Both the position numbers and the translations under genes were made by a program. From the NCBI RefSeq assembly GCF_001949145.1, contig NW_019091373.1, positions 2,046,987 to 2,110,986 on the forward strand: a stretch of DNA of 64,000 nt, in the 5' to 3' direction. This stretch comes from Acanthaster planci. Taxonomy: Eukaryota; Echinodermata; Asteroidea; Valvatida; Acanthasteridae. Of this stretch, positions 26,401-38,005 are shown in pieces. Position 1 is the stretch's first letter. Each line of letters begins with the position of its first letter. The notes beneath the pieces were generated by a model. The model worked only from the letters and a program-made list of their open reading frames with translations. It was not told where the DNA came from and made no database searches.

Positions 26401-29400
26401 TGCCCTCTCCTGGTTGCGCTCGGGGCTCTTAGCAGTGGTCAAAATCTTTTTCTGCTACCCCCTTTTATACTGCCAGTGCCACATCAAACTGTTTTATTCA
26501 GTTTGTCGCAAGTCAAAGCATGAAAAATTCTCTTAGCAGTGAACTTGTGCTGTATTTTGGAGGTCACAGGTTCAACTCTAACTTCAGTCCCTTATTTGTT
26601 CAACTTGAACATTATGAAAAGTATTGAGCACCATGCCTCACTCACCAATTTAGAAGTCTTGTGTAGTTGGCCCGCTGTCGGGACCTAAGGTCTTTTGCCA
26701 AATATTGTTGATACCGCAACTCTGCCATTTCCCTCACATTACGGCAGACTGCCACACAGTGGACGACGATTCGTCGCAGCAAGGATGTGACCTCAAGCTC
26801 TCTGCGAGGCCTGAAGGGAAGAATTATTACAAAGTACTTTCTTTGACTAAGCAGTCATTTCTCAAGTGCCAAGGTCCTTAACCCTGACCCACCCAGATCG
26901 GTCACCATATTCCAGTCCGTGCAGGAATTTTGCAGGACTTCACAGTGGGGAATTTGAAATATACAGGAAAGTTTATGAGCAAACATGCCTAAGAGTTAAT
27001 GTTGACCCTAACAGGACTGAATCTTCCAATTTCAATATAATCTTAAATACATTATGGATTAGTTGTAAGAAGGAAACCAAAAAGTGATGGAGTGGTTTAA
27101 AAGTAGTACAATTAAAACTGGTGAGGGGCCCTGGGTTGAAAAATGAACCGAGCCAGACCCCTTACTGATTTAAAGCCAGTTGGTAAGCTTAGCATCTTTT
27201 AAAACCATCAAAATGAGGACTTGTTGACCAACAGGAGTGGGTAAACTATATTATGAATGGTTAAATTGTATATATTAAGTGCAATCAGGTTTTTTGTCTT
27301 TTTGTACAAGGAAAAAGTGCTCAAAGAACTGGTTGGCTTTTATGTAGAAATAAATATTTACCTGAACAAAGTTTTCACTGTTGATTCAGATATGCATTTC
27401 ACTAACGGCTCCTGGTCAGTAAAGGGCATCACTACACTGGAATGAAATCAGAATGAATGGTGGAATAAAAACTGTATCTGTATGAAAATCTACGTCATCT
27501 GCAACTGTTCCCAACATCCACAATTTTTTTTTTTGGGGGGGGGCGACACCCCAGCTTCTGAATAGCATCAATAAACATAGTTCTCAGTTTGGGGATCTAC
27601 ATGTAGGACTGGCAAGCTATTTTAAGTCACAACCCTGCTGAAATGGTAACCTGGAAATTTTTTCTAATTTTCTCTTATAAAAAAAAAACAAAACAAAGAA
27701 AACTAATCCATATCTTGAAGTAAACTAATCCATATTTTAAAGTACTTTACACAAAATTTGTTGAACTTCAGTTTCAAACATACAAGTTTGAGTCAACTAA
27801 AAAAATGGACAGTCTGATTTGTTTTACCTCTGGTAAATGTCCTCCATTGCTGCAGGCATCCCATACTGCACTGCAAGTACACTTCTTGCTGCATCACATG
27901 CTAAGCTTCCTCCAGTATCTGTGCCTGACCACGTCTGGTACCCAAGATCCTCGCCTTCTGGCCTGCTTATTCCAATCCACCTAGACAGGGACTCGAGAAA
28001 GGTCAGGAGCTCTCTCTTGAGCAGTGACGTTGGGTGGAACAGTGACTGGTATTCTTCAGCAACTAGTCTTATTCTTTTGAGCATGGGCACCTTCAAAGAC
28101 AAAAACTGCATCAGTATTATGATGCATACCTGAGAGACTTCATCAGGCTCAGCTGAAAATGATTACATGGCATTCGCTTACATAAGATTTCCTTGTTATC
28201 AGCTTTTTCTGCAACAGTGTACTTATGCTTTTAATGTTCTTCACCCTTGCACTTTCGCACAATACCAGTAAGCACTATTTGAAGTATGACACCCTGGTAT
28301 AATGCAAAATCTTTGACTATCAATGCTGCTAACTTTGAGGGAGGTCCAAACTGTCAGGGTACCAGTCATGCTTTGGGGTGACGTTTTCTTGGTTCACGCA
28401 GCATTTGTTTCAATTCAGTCACAATCTCCTCTTTCCCTCAGGTCGTATAGGAAAGAAACTCCCCACGCACACCATTGCCAGCCTCTATGAAACTTTTAGG
28501 CTTGAAAGTTTAATATACTCACACAAACTTAAAACTGGTGAGCGGCACGATTCATGATGGATTGTGCCTTCTAAGAAGGTCTGACTGATATCACATTTGA
28601 GTGTTTAGGAACAGGTTTACTCTAAAATTGCTGTTTACAGGTTGAATGTTTAAACACCAATTCAGTCTAACGTTTTTCCATTCACTGATGCAGCCCGAAG
28701 TATACTTCCAGAAATCAACCAACACACACCCACTTACCTTACATACCTACTGTGGACATTCCTTTCTTTTCGTGCAGTTACGAAAACTCAGTGAAAATAC
28801 TCATTTTTCTTGAACTGGGAACACGATTTTCAGCTGTTTTTTTGGTACAACGTTTCCTTGGCTATTCCTCTTCCTTTTACGACAGATGACCCCTACCCCA
28901 AAATGCCTCTAAATTCTTTTTCAGAAGGGCGAACGTCCTGTGCATGTTTTTAAGTCCACACACTGTCTTCCTTTCCTGCATCGTGTGGACATCTTTTATT
29001 CACAAGTCCACACTAGGTATGTAAGGTAAACGCCAATGTTTACGTTACCTATCTTAACACTATCTAAACACTATCTGAACACTCTGTTAAGTTGGATTTT
29101 TGTTGATGGTTTTCTGAACTGTTCGACAACCCTGACCCTAAATGTCTCTAAACCTTTTTTTCAGAGAGGGGAAAACCATGTGTGGACCTGGCTCAGTCCA
29201 CACAAGTTTACAACAACCTGCATTCCGTGGACCTGTTTTGTTCTCAGGTCCCCAATAAAAACGATAGGTTGGCATCAGGAACAGGAACAAAATCTGAATA
29301 ACCACACGTAGTGGACCTCCTTTACCACTGTACATATTTCATCTTGGGGGCTCCAATTTTCCAGTTATGGGCCCTCACCCATCCATAGACCTTGCTAACC

Positions 29401-32400
29401 CTCCAAGATTAAGTGTGGGCACATTCTCACACAAAGAAAACACAGTAACAAACTCCAACATTACATATTTGAAAAAGCTTAATCTCACATGGAGCAGAGA
29501 CTGGTTCTGGCAATCTCTCAAGCAGTATGCCGCACAGATAGATATGATGTGCCCAGCAGTGGCTCTTGTCATGGACTGCAAGTCCAGCTCCCCGTGGCTG
29601 ATGTGATCTCGCAGCCTGGGTCCTTCTGGGTGAGCCAGGATGTCAAGAAGCATCTCCTTTACACAAGAACACATGAACACAAGAACACATTTCACCAACT
29701 GTCCTGAATGAATTGTCTTTAATTCACTTTTTTCCCCTGTTTGGTGAACATAGATTTATAAGTTAATTTTTCATAATTTTTATTTTTACTTTCAATTATG
29801 AATCATTTTCCATACTCTTATCATTTTATATTCCCTTCTACTGATATGTGATGCCTTTAGATTATTGTAAATGGGGTTTTATCAGCGACCCTGATGTGGC
29901 AGCCTACCCTGTATATTTTAATTGAATAAACCAGAATAAATGAATAAAATGTTGGGAAGTGAAGTTTCATATTTAGGGCTTGTAACTCCTGATCAAAGGG
30001 TCGGGGTTCAAATCTAGCAGCTGGTTATATTTTGTGATCTAGCCACTTGCACCTGAAATGGCTTCATTTGAGCTATATACTTCCCAAGGAGCTGAGATAG
30101 CTGTGGAAGTACATGCACTTACAGGCCCTATGATATGGGTGTAAAGCGTATCGAAAGTCCAGCAATACTGAAATGTGCAGCAGAAACACATCACGTAATT
30201 TTCATTTTTACAGTCATGAATCTTGTTTCATGCCCATCACAGTTTGTAAAGTGATGTCTTGTGCAGTGAGTAACGCCACCCAGCATCTTGAAAAAGGTTG
30301 TCTTTCTGACAAAAAATGTTAAAAATGACATTTGAAGTCAAACATAAAAGTATGGAGTGCCTGATGGGCAACACAACCAAAAAAAAATCTGCTACAAAGT
30401 AAATGACCTTACCATGTAAGAGTCTCCAAGTGTTGGGATCAATACATTGTGGACTGTCTCATCTGACATGTGTGGACAAAGCATCTAATGACAGGGAGCA
30501 GTTGATAATGATTAGAATAAAATTGAACCCCTTTTTGTTTGGGATCTGAAATTCTTGTTTCTTTCATCAAAATGAACAAATGTTACTGTGATGATACTTT
30601 CATCAAAATGAACAAATTTTACTTTGATGATCTTTCCAGGTTAAATAGGATTCATGAAAATTTCACATTTCTTACCTCATCAAAGGTTGTGAAATACTCT
30701 GACTGCAAGAAAATAAGTAAGGAAAATATAAAAAATTTATTTATGAAAACAGAAAGTGGAATTACTGCAGCCCAAAAAGTCTACAGTGAAATCTATAATC
30801 TACACAATGGTATTTACTGCGTGCCCAAAGTCCTCCTTCAGCAATGAAAATTCTTAGTCCCGAGTAGATTAAACTTTCCAGCACCTGTTTATCAACATTA
30901 TTGGAAGTAACACTGACACTTTGCTGACATAAGCCTTACCATTCTTCTTTCAAAATGTGTACAGTTTGTCTACAAATGTCCTCCCCTCTTGAATAAAACT
31001 GACCCACTTTCAGACAAGCATTTGATGTTCAGCACAAAACGAGACATCTTAAAAACCCATCTGATGCGCTCCAGACATTCTCTGCTTATTAGATTACCTG
31101 GCTGGATATTTCCACATCACGGCTGGCCATAACGAAATTAAATTTCATAAGGCTCTCATATGCCTTAAAAGCTTCTTAAAACGTGCCATGAGAAAAGAAT
31201 AATTGCCAGAGGAATTGTTTCAAGTTCCCAATGGTCGTATTCTTGAGCAAGCATTTGTTTTTTGGGGGGTTGAACAAAATCCCCTTTCCTGCATTGCGTA
31301 TCATTGATTAGTTCAATGTCATCATCTGGAATAGATTCAATCAATTTATCACGACTAGGAAAATAGGTCAATGGATAATTTTACATTTGTGTCCAACTAA
31401 ACCGGGTACAGTGGAGAGACATTTCTCAAACAGTTTAATGATATGTATGAGTTGTAAATTAAAGACATGTTTTCTGGTGTATTGGAGTTTTTGAAACACG
31501 AGGCACTGTTAGTGAAAAGCCATCTAGAACTACAAAAACAAATGTACCATACTTAATACTTTTGAGGAACCTTAGATGATTTTTACGGTAGCATTTCCTT
31601 GGACAAAATCATAGCTTTTACTCACTTCAGCCGTAAGTATTCTCTCTGGACAATCATTGGCTTCTGCAAATAAAAATCTTACTCCGTTCTCCAACTGAGG
31701 TAGCAGTAACACACAGGTGATGCCATATCTAAAAACACACATGTAAATGCAGGTAAATTAAAACCAAATTCTGGAGAAGAACAAAAAACACAAAGATGTA
31801 CAGGAGTGCTTTAACTTGACAACAAATTGGACTAAGCATTACTTACAGTACCTCTCTGCTCTAAAGTAGTCCAAGGCTTCTTTACAATAAGGCAGCATGG
31901 GCTTGTGAAAGAACTGACTGGTTGAGAAGAGCTCCAACAAGTGATCCAGATCAGTGACGTGGATATCTGCAGTCCAAATTATAAAGACACACAATAACAT
32001 GTAGCATAACAATCCTAACGGTGTATGATTGAAGGTTTGAAACTGTGGAAGTTAACTTACTTCTTGACCGTGTTAAGCCAAGGTTTACTTGAATATGAAG
32101 AAACATCTTATTCTGCCAACATTCCAATTTACACCACTCCTTCATTGAGGCGACCCAAATGTCCCAGAGTGGTACAAGCCACTCTCTAGTTCACATGCAC
32201 AACTTCAGTCATGTTGTACTCAATTCTGTCTCCCAGAATGTGGAAATATCAGGCGTTAAGGTACATGTAAGTCAGAAACCAGTGTGCGTACAGAGCCCTT
32301 TTCACTACGGGGAAGAATACAAGTCCTTTGGCAACTGTCTGTGCAGCGCCTACAACTCAGGCAGTGTGTCACACCACCCTCAAAGCACTAAATTAAACAC

Positions 32401-35400
32401 CGCCATGTTATTTTCTCTCCATTCCTATAGTACCACCTTGTCCTTCAGTATACTTGAGGACTTAGAAAATGTTACGAGTACTCATACCCTCTCTAACTGA
32501 CCTGGGAATGTTTGCTTGAAGACTTCAGTGTCTATCTGAGGTAACAAGAGCGGCTCTCTGTGTGGAATACTACTGGAAGGGATGTTGAGTTCTTCCAGCA
32601 ATTGACCTAAACTTGCTGTTACTATCAGGAGGAAAGTGCTATACCTGTAGGAGAAGAATTGAGTAGAGTCAGAAATGATTATGTTTTAACCCTGTCAGAT
32701 TAGGAACCAGAATATCATCATAACACACATATTTTAACATGCCAAGGCACCAGGAGCTTTTACGCTGATGTCTTACAATCTTCTGAAACCCATCTTATTT
32801 TTATAAGATCAATCTATTTCAGGAGCAGTATTTTAAAAAATTCTACTCCTGAAAAATATTGACCTTTTCAACACACGTACCAAAAACAATTAACTTTTTT
32901 TCACTGGGATGTGCTAAATCAACAACACATGAGAGTGTAGGTAAAAACAAAGACTGGTCATGGGGTGGCCAAGAGCTTGAGTGGACCTCCCAGGGTACCT
33001 AGGGGGCCAAAAAAATGACCCTTAATAAGGTTAAAGCTGAGATTAAGTATTTTTCATTGACATCCAAATTGTTCTATTTTATCAGTCTTATGGAATGCCA
33101 GTGATGAACCTTTAAGTATTTTGAATGTTTAATTTCTTTGACATTGCTATGAAAATGAGTCTTTCAAGGTAAGTTGCACAAGGATTTTTGTCTTTGAAAA
33201 AGGCTAAAAAGGAATTCAGTGAGCAAAATATTTGAACAAAGTGAAGGCACTTCTGTCTTAATTTAATTTTATTTTTTGTGTTAAATACAACCTGTCCAGT
33301 TGTGGACATAAGTATGTTCGAAAGTCTTTCTCATTTTTATAATCAATCAAATATGAGGCTAAGCAAACCTTTGAGGAATTTCATCAGGTGCAGCAAAGCC
33401 ATGCCACAATATATTCCGCAGATTGAGACTGACTGGGGGACCAATCAGAATGCGTAAAAGACTGATCTGTACAGAAAAATGCACCAATGAGACATCAATT
33501 AGCATGACAGCATACCTTTCTTTGAAATTCATGACAAAGTTTGCTGAAGGACACTTTCAACACCACTTTCACTGAGAGCTATTTCATAGTCATGCATACT
33601 CTAAGACTCAATCCACGACTAGGTGACAATGGGAGACTTTTGAGACTCATGGTGGCAGCAACAAACCGGTCCCACGTGACTGATCTGCACAACAGCAGCT
33701 GTTGTTTGCCCAAATTGGAGCAACTGGGCACAGTAGTGGACTGGAGGACCTGTAGATTAGCTGCCACCCCACATCTCGAAAGTCTCCCACTGGCTAGCTG
33801 TGAGGCACTGACCCAACAACTTACTGCACTTTCTCCAAAGGTATCCACAAGCTCCTGTGTAGCCAAGAGATTCTTCAGCATTGCCGGGCAAGGATCATTG
33901 CTCTTCAAAAGGAAAACCTTGCAACACGCACAGAAATATGACAGTTGATGTAAGCAATAGCCATTTAGAAACTGTCTGTTGCAGATAATATGCTAATGGC
34001 TACAATAGAATCTTGTGACAGACAGGCTCCAACAGAGCAGTAAAATATAAGTCAATGAAATAAATATTCATTGATTGTCCCGTGGAGGATTTTTGAGGAC
34101 TGAGGAAGTACAGCCCAGCCACTGCTACTTTACAAGGGGTCTGATATCCCTAGAAAGTTTAACTGCAAAGAATGTATCATCGGTTTCCTGCACAAAAGGT
34201 GATCGGGAGTATTGAGGAAGGCTCCTTGTAAGAATGTAGAATATACACGTACATCTCCCAGTGCTCTTTCCAAGGCTGCCGTAGATAGCAATATGCTGAG
34301 ACTGGTGTCAACCCCTCGACTTGACCTCGCCATGCTGAAACAATCCAAGAACAGCTACGAGGAAAACAGAGATGAGTTGTGCATACTGTCTCTCTTGCTA
34401 CCTTTACACTGCTCATTCTTTTGAAAAGGGTAATATTCTGTGAGATTGAATGATGGATGAAACCACACCAGAGTTGTAATGAATGCACTTTCTGAGTGTT
34501 GTTTTTTTACTTTTTTACCTCCCAGTTTGTTTACACTAATCTGAATGTCCAAAGATGTTCATTTCTTTTGGTATTTATTAACGAGTGTCCATATAATGCA
34601 GTTATACAAACCAAACATTCTGAGAGAAAACTTAGTATCTGGAAAGTGCCCAACTACAACTTAGACCTCGACAAATGAATTTCCAAGGAATCAAAACTGT
34701 ATGTATAACGTATCTAATTTGACTCCGAGCACAAAACACTTTTAAGCAAATGCACAAAATACCATCAAAATTCAAGGGTAGATCCAGGAACAAATTTTGG
34801 GGGCTCCAGAATTTTTTTGGTCAGGGGGCCAAAAATTTAGACATTTCTTTACCCAGTATGCTACCCTTTATGGCAATGCAGAGAACCGATGGTTAACCCC
34901 TTGACGACGGGAATTTTTTTTCCAAAAGCCGACTCCAAGAATTCCAGCCTTACTTTGCCACAAAGGCCACCTGCCAAACCGTAAATTCTCGGTTTGTGGC
35001 CCTGCGTGCTCTGCATGCTTTGAATTAGAGTGAAAACGCTCATTGTTCGGTGGCATGCAGCTCTATTCACGCTTCCACATTCCCGTTGCCTCTTTTCAAA
35101 GTGGGGACTATTGTGAAGCTGGCGATTATGATGCAAATTTGGTCTTTTCAGGCCAATCACCATATATACAAAAGTCAGGGTCTGCCTTCTTTAACTGTGT
35201 TCGCTCGAGCGTGGGCTGAGAATAATAGCTGAAAAGCGGGCCGAGGATCACAATTTTTACGGCGGCTCTTACCGTCTCCCGGCGCGAAGGGGTTAAGGGC
35301 TTCTTGCAAACTTTTGAAGGAAATGGCAGTGAAATAGTCCCCCCCCAAAATTGCCTTTTTCACATCATTTTGTTCAAAAACCATAAATATTTTGGCTCTT

Positions 35401-37002
35401 TTGAGGGGCGGGAATGGCCCCCATTAACCCCTTATCCAACAGCGTCCAAACTGTGATTTGACACCGACTTGGCTGGATAGACCCATCTCTAAGGAATTCT
35501 GGACAAATTTTCACTTCCTATTCTAGCCTGCCCTTCTCCTCACCATTTACCGGAACAACATACCTTGGCATTACCAGTCCACTCAAAATGCTTCTCATAT
35601 CTGTCTTGGATGTCTTCACTTCCAAGACAAAGAGCCCACTCATGTACAGAGTGACAGTAAGGAGCTAGATGGACAACATGGTCCTCATACGTTGATTCTG
35701 TGGTTATCAATCCTAAGGGAAAAAAGGAAAGGAAATCTTCAGAACATCACCAACTTCAAATGGGCATGAGGTTACCACCAAAAAGGTCTGTGTTCAAAAC
35801 GTAATAACCCTCATTATACAGGTGAAAATCTTCATTCATAAATACATGTACCTCACATAGCTTCCGTATTCAACAACACACAGCATGACCGTGTATTAAC
35901 ATTTGACAATGCCTGCTGCGATTTGACAATGCCCACTGCGTAAAGCTCGCTGGCAACTGGATATGAGACAGTTTAATCCATTCCTGTTGGTCAAGAGTCT
36001 GTGTGCACCACTGCACGCAGAACTCGCCACGCACACGTCAAGTCCATATGAGGAGATTCTTCTGGACTACTTGCACAAAGAATACACCATTAAATGGACG
36101 GGGGTGTTCAGGAAAATGAAAGTAAAATTCTTAAACAAAACCCTTGGAAATTTTTCGTATGTTGACTTCTTTTGACTCTATAAGACGGTATTTATGAATG
36201 GAATAAATATGTGCTTGGTTGGTCTTAAACTAATGTGTAAGATAAGCTCAGGTGAATGAACATTGATAATGCCCTTGCCTGCGGCTTGGGCATTAGTCGC
36301 GTCCACTCTCCTGAGCTGGTCTTAAATGCATGTTTAAGACCTGCCAGGCACAGTTATTCCCTCAATTAAATGGAAGCAAAAATTAACTGTTTTACCAGCA
36401 ACCCCCACACATCTTTTTTAACCGAAGACGTCATGTTCATCTGACAGTGAGAAAGTTTAGCTGGGTTGTACTGGACACAGCAAGAGCAAAGTCAAGGGTT
36501 TGTTTAAGAGGGCATAAGGTGACCATCACAAGTCAAGACACTAGATCACTAACAAGACCAGTCACAAGACTGGTCAAAAGACCAGACCAGTCACATGTGA
36601 CACAGTCAACAGTGACAAATGACAGTGGTGGTTTATTTGAATAGCATGTGTCTTGAATTCAGACTGGAGGTCTTGTGTTGGTGTTGTGATGAGTCTCAGC
36701 CACAACGATATCATCAGGTTCAGGAAGTTTTATATATTGTGCTGTTGGATTTTGCTGGATTTAGCAGGTGTCCATCGTGAACATGGGAAAAAGAGGGTAA
36801 TGGTTATAGGGCACCCAGGATTCAGGTCAGTACCACTGTCAATGTTGACCCCATCTGTAGTGATGCAGCTCCATAGCAACAGGCCTGCCTCTTCTTTGAA
36901 GTGGGATAGCCAGCCACTGTCCTCTTGCTGCAATGTTGGGCTGACCAGAGCTCCCAGGTCACAGACAAGACGGTGTTTCTTGGGAGACAGGCAGGTTGTC
37001 AT
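20460..37002 (-). CDS. ERMARD: ERMARD-like protein: ER membrane-associated RNA degradation protein, DUF4209 family
   Basis: Predicted ER-membrane protein with a proposed RNA-degradation role; 670 residues against about 678 in human. Coding exons on the minus strand, 5' to 3': 37002-36834, 35712-35564, 34354-34253, 33917-33825, 33466-33369, 32644-32502, 31966-31852, 31728-31626, 30702-30676, 30484-30413, 29656-29489, 28090-27828, 27436-27362, 26810-26646, 21958-21845, 20616-20460. All junctions are AG/GT and phases match throughout. Diagnostic blocks shared with the vertebrate protein as I recall it are ERALGD (res. 135-140), [11 protein letters not shown] (186-196), [11 protein letters not shown] and CPERILTAE (297-324), [13 protein letters not shown] (368-380), LRSRQR (567-572) and EKNKW (638-642). 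A short hydrophobic segment at about 585-600 may anchor it in the membrane. The start ATG (37002-37000) precedes the conserved TTCLSP block. The neighbour TIMM50 is divergent. Confidence 0.93.
21959..26645 (-). other. ERMARD intron 14 (4.7 kb)
   Basis: The largest ERMARD intron, between the exon carrying LRSRQR and the membrane-segment exon. It contains R4 copy 1 (22554-22803) and a (TACATG)n tract near 24777. No nested gene was recognised. Confidence 0.8.
22554..22803 (+). mobile_element. MITE-like repeat R4, copy 1
   Basis: About 250 bp with imperfect terminal inverted repeats: GGTCATTTGCGAGACATT at the left end and its inverse AATGTCTCCCTAATGACC at the right. An internal ATTAGGGAGACATT repeats the terminal motif. 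A second copy lies at 60445-60730, and similarity extends slightly beyond the TIRs, to ATTTACAAA on the left and TAGCGG plus a TTATTATT tract on the right. It is non-coding. Confidence 0.72.
28860..29325 (+). repeat. Diverged direct duplication of about 160 bp
   Basis: Two diverged copies (about 28875-29035 and 29125-29280) share the order: CCCTA-CC--AAATG-CTCTAAA, a T-rich tract with TTTTCAGA, a GTGTGGAC or AGTCCACAC block, and a CCTGCAT--TGTGGAC block. It lies in ERMARD intron 11. A similar but shorter segment is seen near 13840-13960. Confidence 0.5.
29489..29656 (-). CDS. ERMARD: ERMARD exon 11 with second R-x4-H motif
   Basis: Encodes residues 358-413. [13 protein letters not shown] contains R373-D-x3-H378-G, the second R-x4-H motif and the best-conserved stretch of the DUF4209 region. 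The exon is phase 0 on both sides. Confidence 0.9.
29945..30065 (+). repeat. Possible tRNA-related SINE
   Basis: GGTCGGGGTTCAAATC resembles an RNA polymerase III B box (GGTTCAANTC) about 50 bp into the segment, and the preceding bases could be a decayed tRNA-like head. No second copy was located in the window, so the call is weak. Confidence 0.3.
30676..30702 (-). CDS. ERMARD: ERMARD exon 9, a 27-nt microexon
   Basis: This exon encodes only SEYFTTFDE (residues 325-333). A TTGCAG acceptor precedes it and a GTAAG donor follows. Flanking exons 8 and 10 are both in phase 0, so skipping it would keep the frame and delete nine residues. Family comparison supports inclusion, because the human protein has a similar STALYTTFDQ segment at this position. 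Confidence 0.85.
33369..33466 (-). CDS. ERMARD: ERMARD exon 5 with first R-x4-H motif
   Basis: Encodes residues 172-203 plus part of 204. [11 protein letters not shown] contains R188-N-x3-H193, the R-x4-H pattern typical of HEPN-superfamily ribonucleases. The donor is a weak GTTTGC. Confidence 0.85.
34893..35296. mobile_element. piggyBac-type non-autonomous element P1
   Basis: Bounded at both ends by TTAA, with inverted termini TTAACCCCTTGACGACGGGA and (inverse of the right end) TTAACCCCTTCGCGCCGGGA. TTAA target duplication and CCC-type termini are typical of the piggyBac superfamily. It is 404 bp and has no transposase. It lies in ERMARD intron 2 and is more GC-rich than its surroundings. 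Its interior differs from P2 and P3. Confidence 0.8.
35866..36361 (+). repeat. Dispersed hairpin repeat, family R1, copy B
   Basis: An uninterrupted R1 copy in ERMARD intron 1. It runs from TATTCAACA through the block ACGGGGGTGTTCAGGAAAAT to the terminal imperfect inverted repeat (36212-36361), whose loop contains ATAATGCCC...GGGCATTA, a smaller nested inverted repeat. Confidence 0.75.
36525..36655 (+). repeat. Short dispersed repeat with internal inverted repeat
   Basis: It contains GACCAGTCACAAGACTGGTC, a 7-bp stem around a short loop, and ends with a TTTGAATA-CATGTG block. A weakly similar segment (CACAAGACCGATCACAAGA ... TTTGAATAACTTGTG) lies at about 43205-43330 in TIMM50 intron 5. Similarity is by eye only. 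Confidence 0.35.
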
Positions 37003-38005
37003 TGTCAAAGGTTACTAGTAATTAACCATGATGAAAGGACAACTTCTCCATCGTTGAGGTAATCAGATAAAAGCTGAAACGAAAAAAGAAGCTATCTACT
37101 GCCATACCGTTTTCTCAGCTCATTTAAAAAATATCTTGATGTAACTGTTGGGCAGAATTATGGCATCTATGCTATCTCTCCATGACACTGCATAACACAT
37201 GAACTATCTGTGGCAAAACATTCAGTCAACTGCACATACAGCAACCGGCCCTGGCCTATCTTAGGCCTGTTTGTTTCACACGGATCCGGATCACAATCAA
37301 TAATCTGTCGTACGTTCGTTGACACCAGAACCTGTGTAATGGATAGCGAGAACCACCTCTGGGATTACTTATTGCGATCCAGATCGGTGTGAAATGAACA
37401 GGCCCTTACAAATACACTTTGCAATTAATCATCAAACTACTACTATACCATCCCCTCCTGCATGATCAGTCAATCACACTGTAACGTACAGTCCACAACA
37501 GACAACTAAGACACCGCACAGATCACACCAACTTGTTCTGACAGCATTGCACAAAATGGGTCACTTCCAAGATAACTGATGCACTGATTTGATGGATAGG
37601 CGACGTTATATACGTTATACCTGAAACTGCACCTAATTATATGATCTATAATAACAATTCATCAGCATACTTGAAAAAAAAACCGAGTCCTAAATAAATT
37701 TTAGTCCTAGCGTAGGCAGCAATACCATGCATGACCGGCCACGACCAAGATTTATGTGTACATTTTAGGTACTTCTCATTACTAAACAGGTTATCGCAGA
37801 GTAATATGACACGAGACAGAAAAAATAAACCGTTGCTATTTCATACATATGAACATGTTATAAGCACAAAAGGTTTATGCTTTTAAATTCTCTTTAAAAA
37901 CTAGTTTGTAAGTAGTTCATGGAACTTGTCTACTTCTGTGTGATAATGGAGTTACAACAGGGCTCGATTTTTTCGGTATTTAGAATACACTTTACCTCTA
38001 TAATA
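37003..38005. promoter_or_regulatory. Shared intergenic region between divergent ERMARD and TIMM50
   Basis: The two start codons point away from each other across 1003 bp, which must hold both 5'UTRs and core promoters. No TATA box or canonical initiator was convincing. Both genes look like housekeeping genes (mitochondrial import, ER), the type often served by bidirectional promoters. Transcription starts are unknown. Confidence 0.6.

Noticed and set aside
31165-31371. A minus-strand frame considered as an extra ERMARD exon
   Set aside because: An acceptor-like TTTTCCTAG precedes it, but the sequence does not match the family, and exons 8, 9 and 10 already join in phase with continuous similarity.
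33541-33948. A 135-codon plus-strand open frame
   Set aside because: It lies antisense to ERMARD exon 4 (33825-33917), which has family similarity and proper splice sites. The plus frame has neither.
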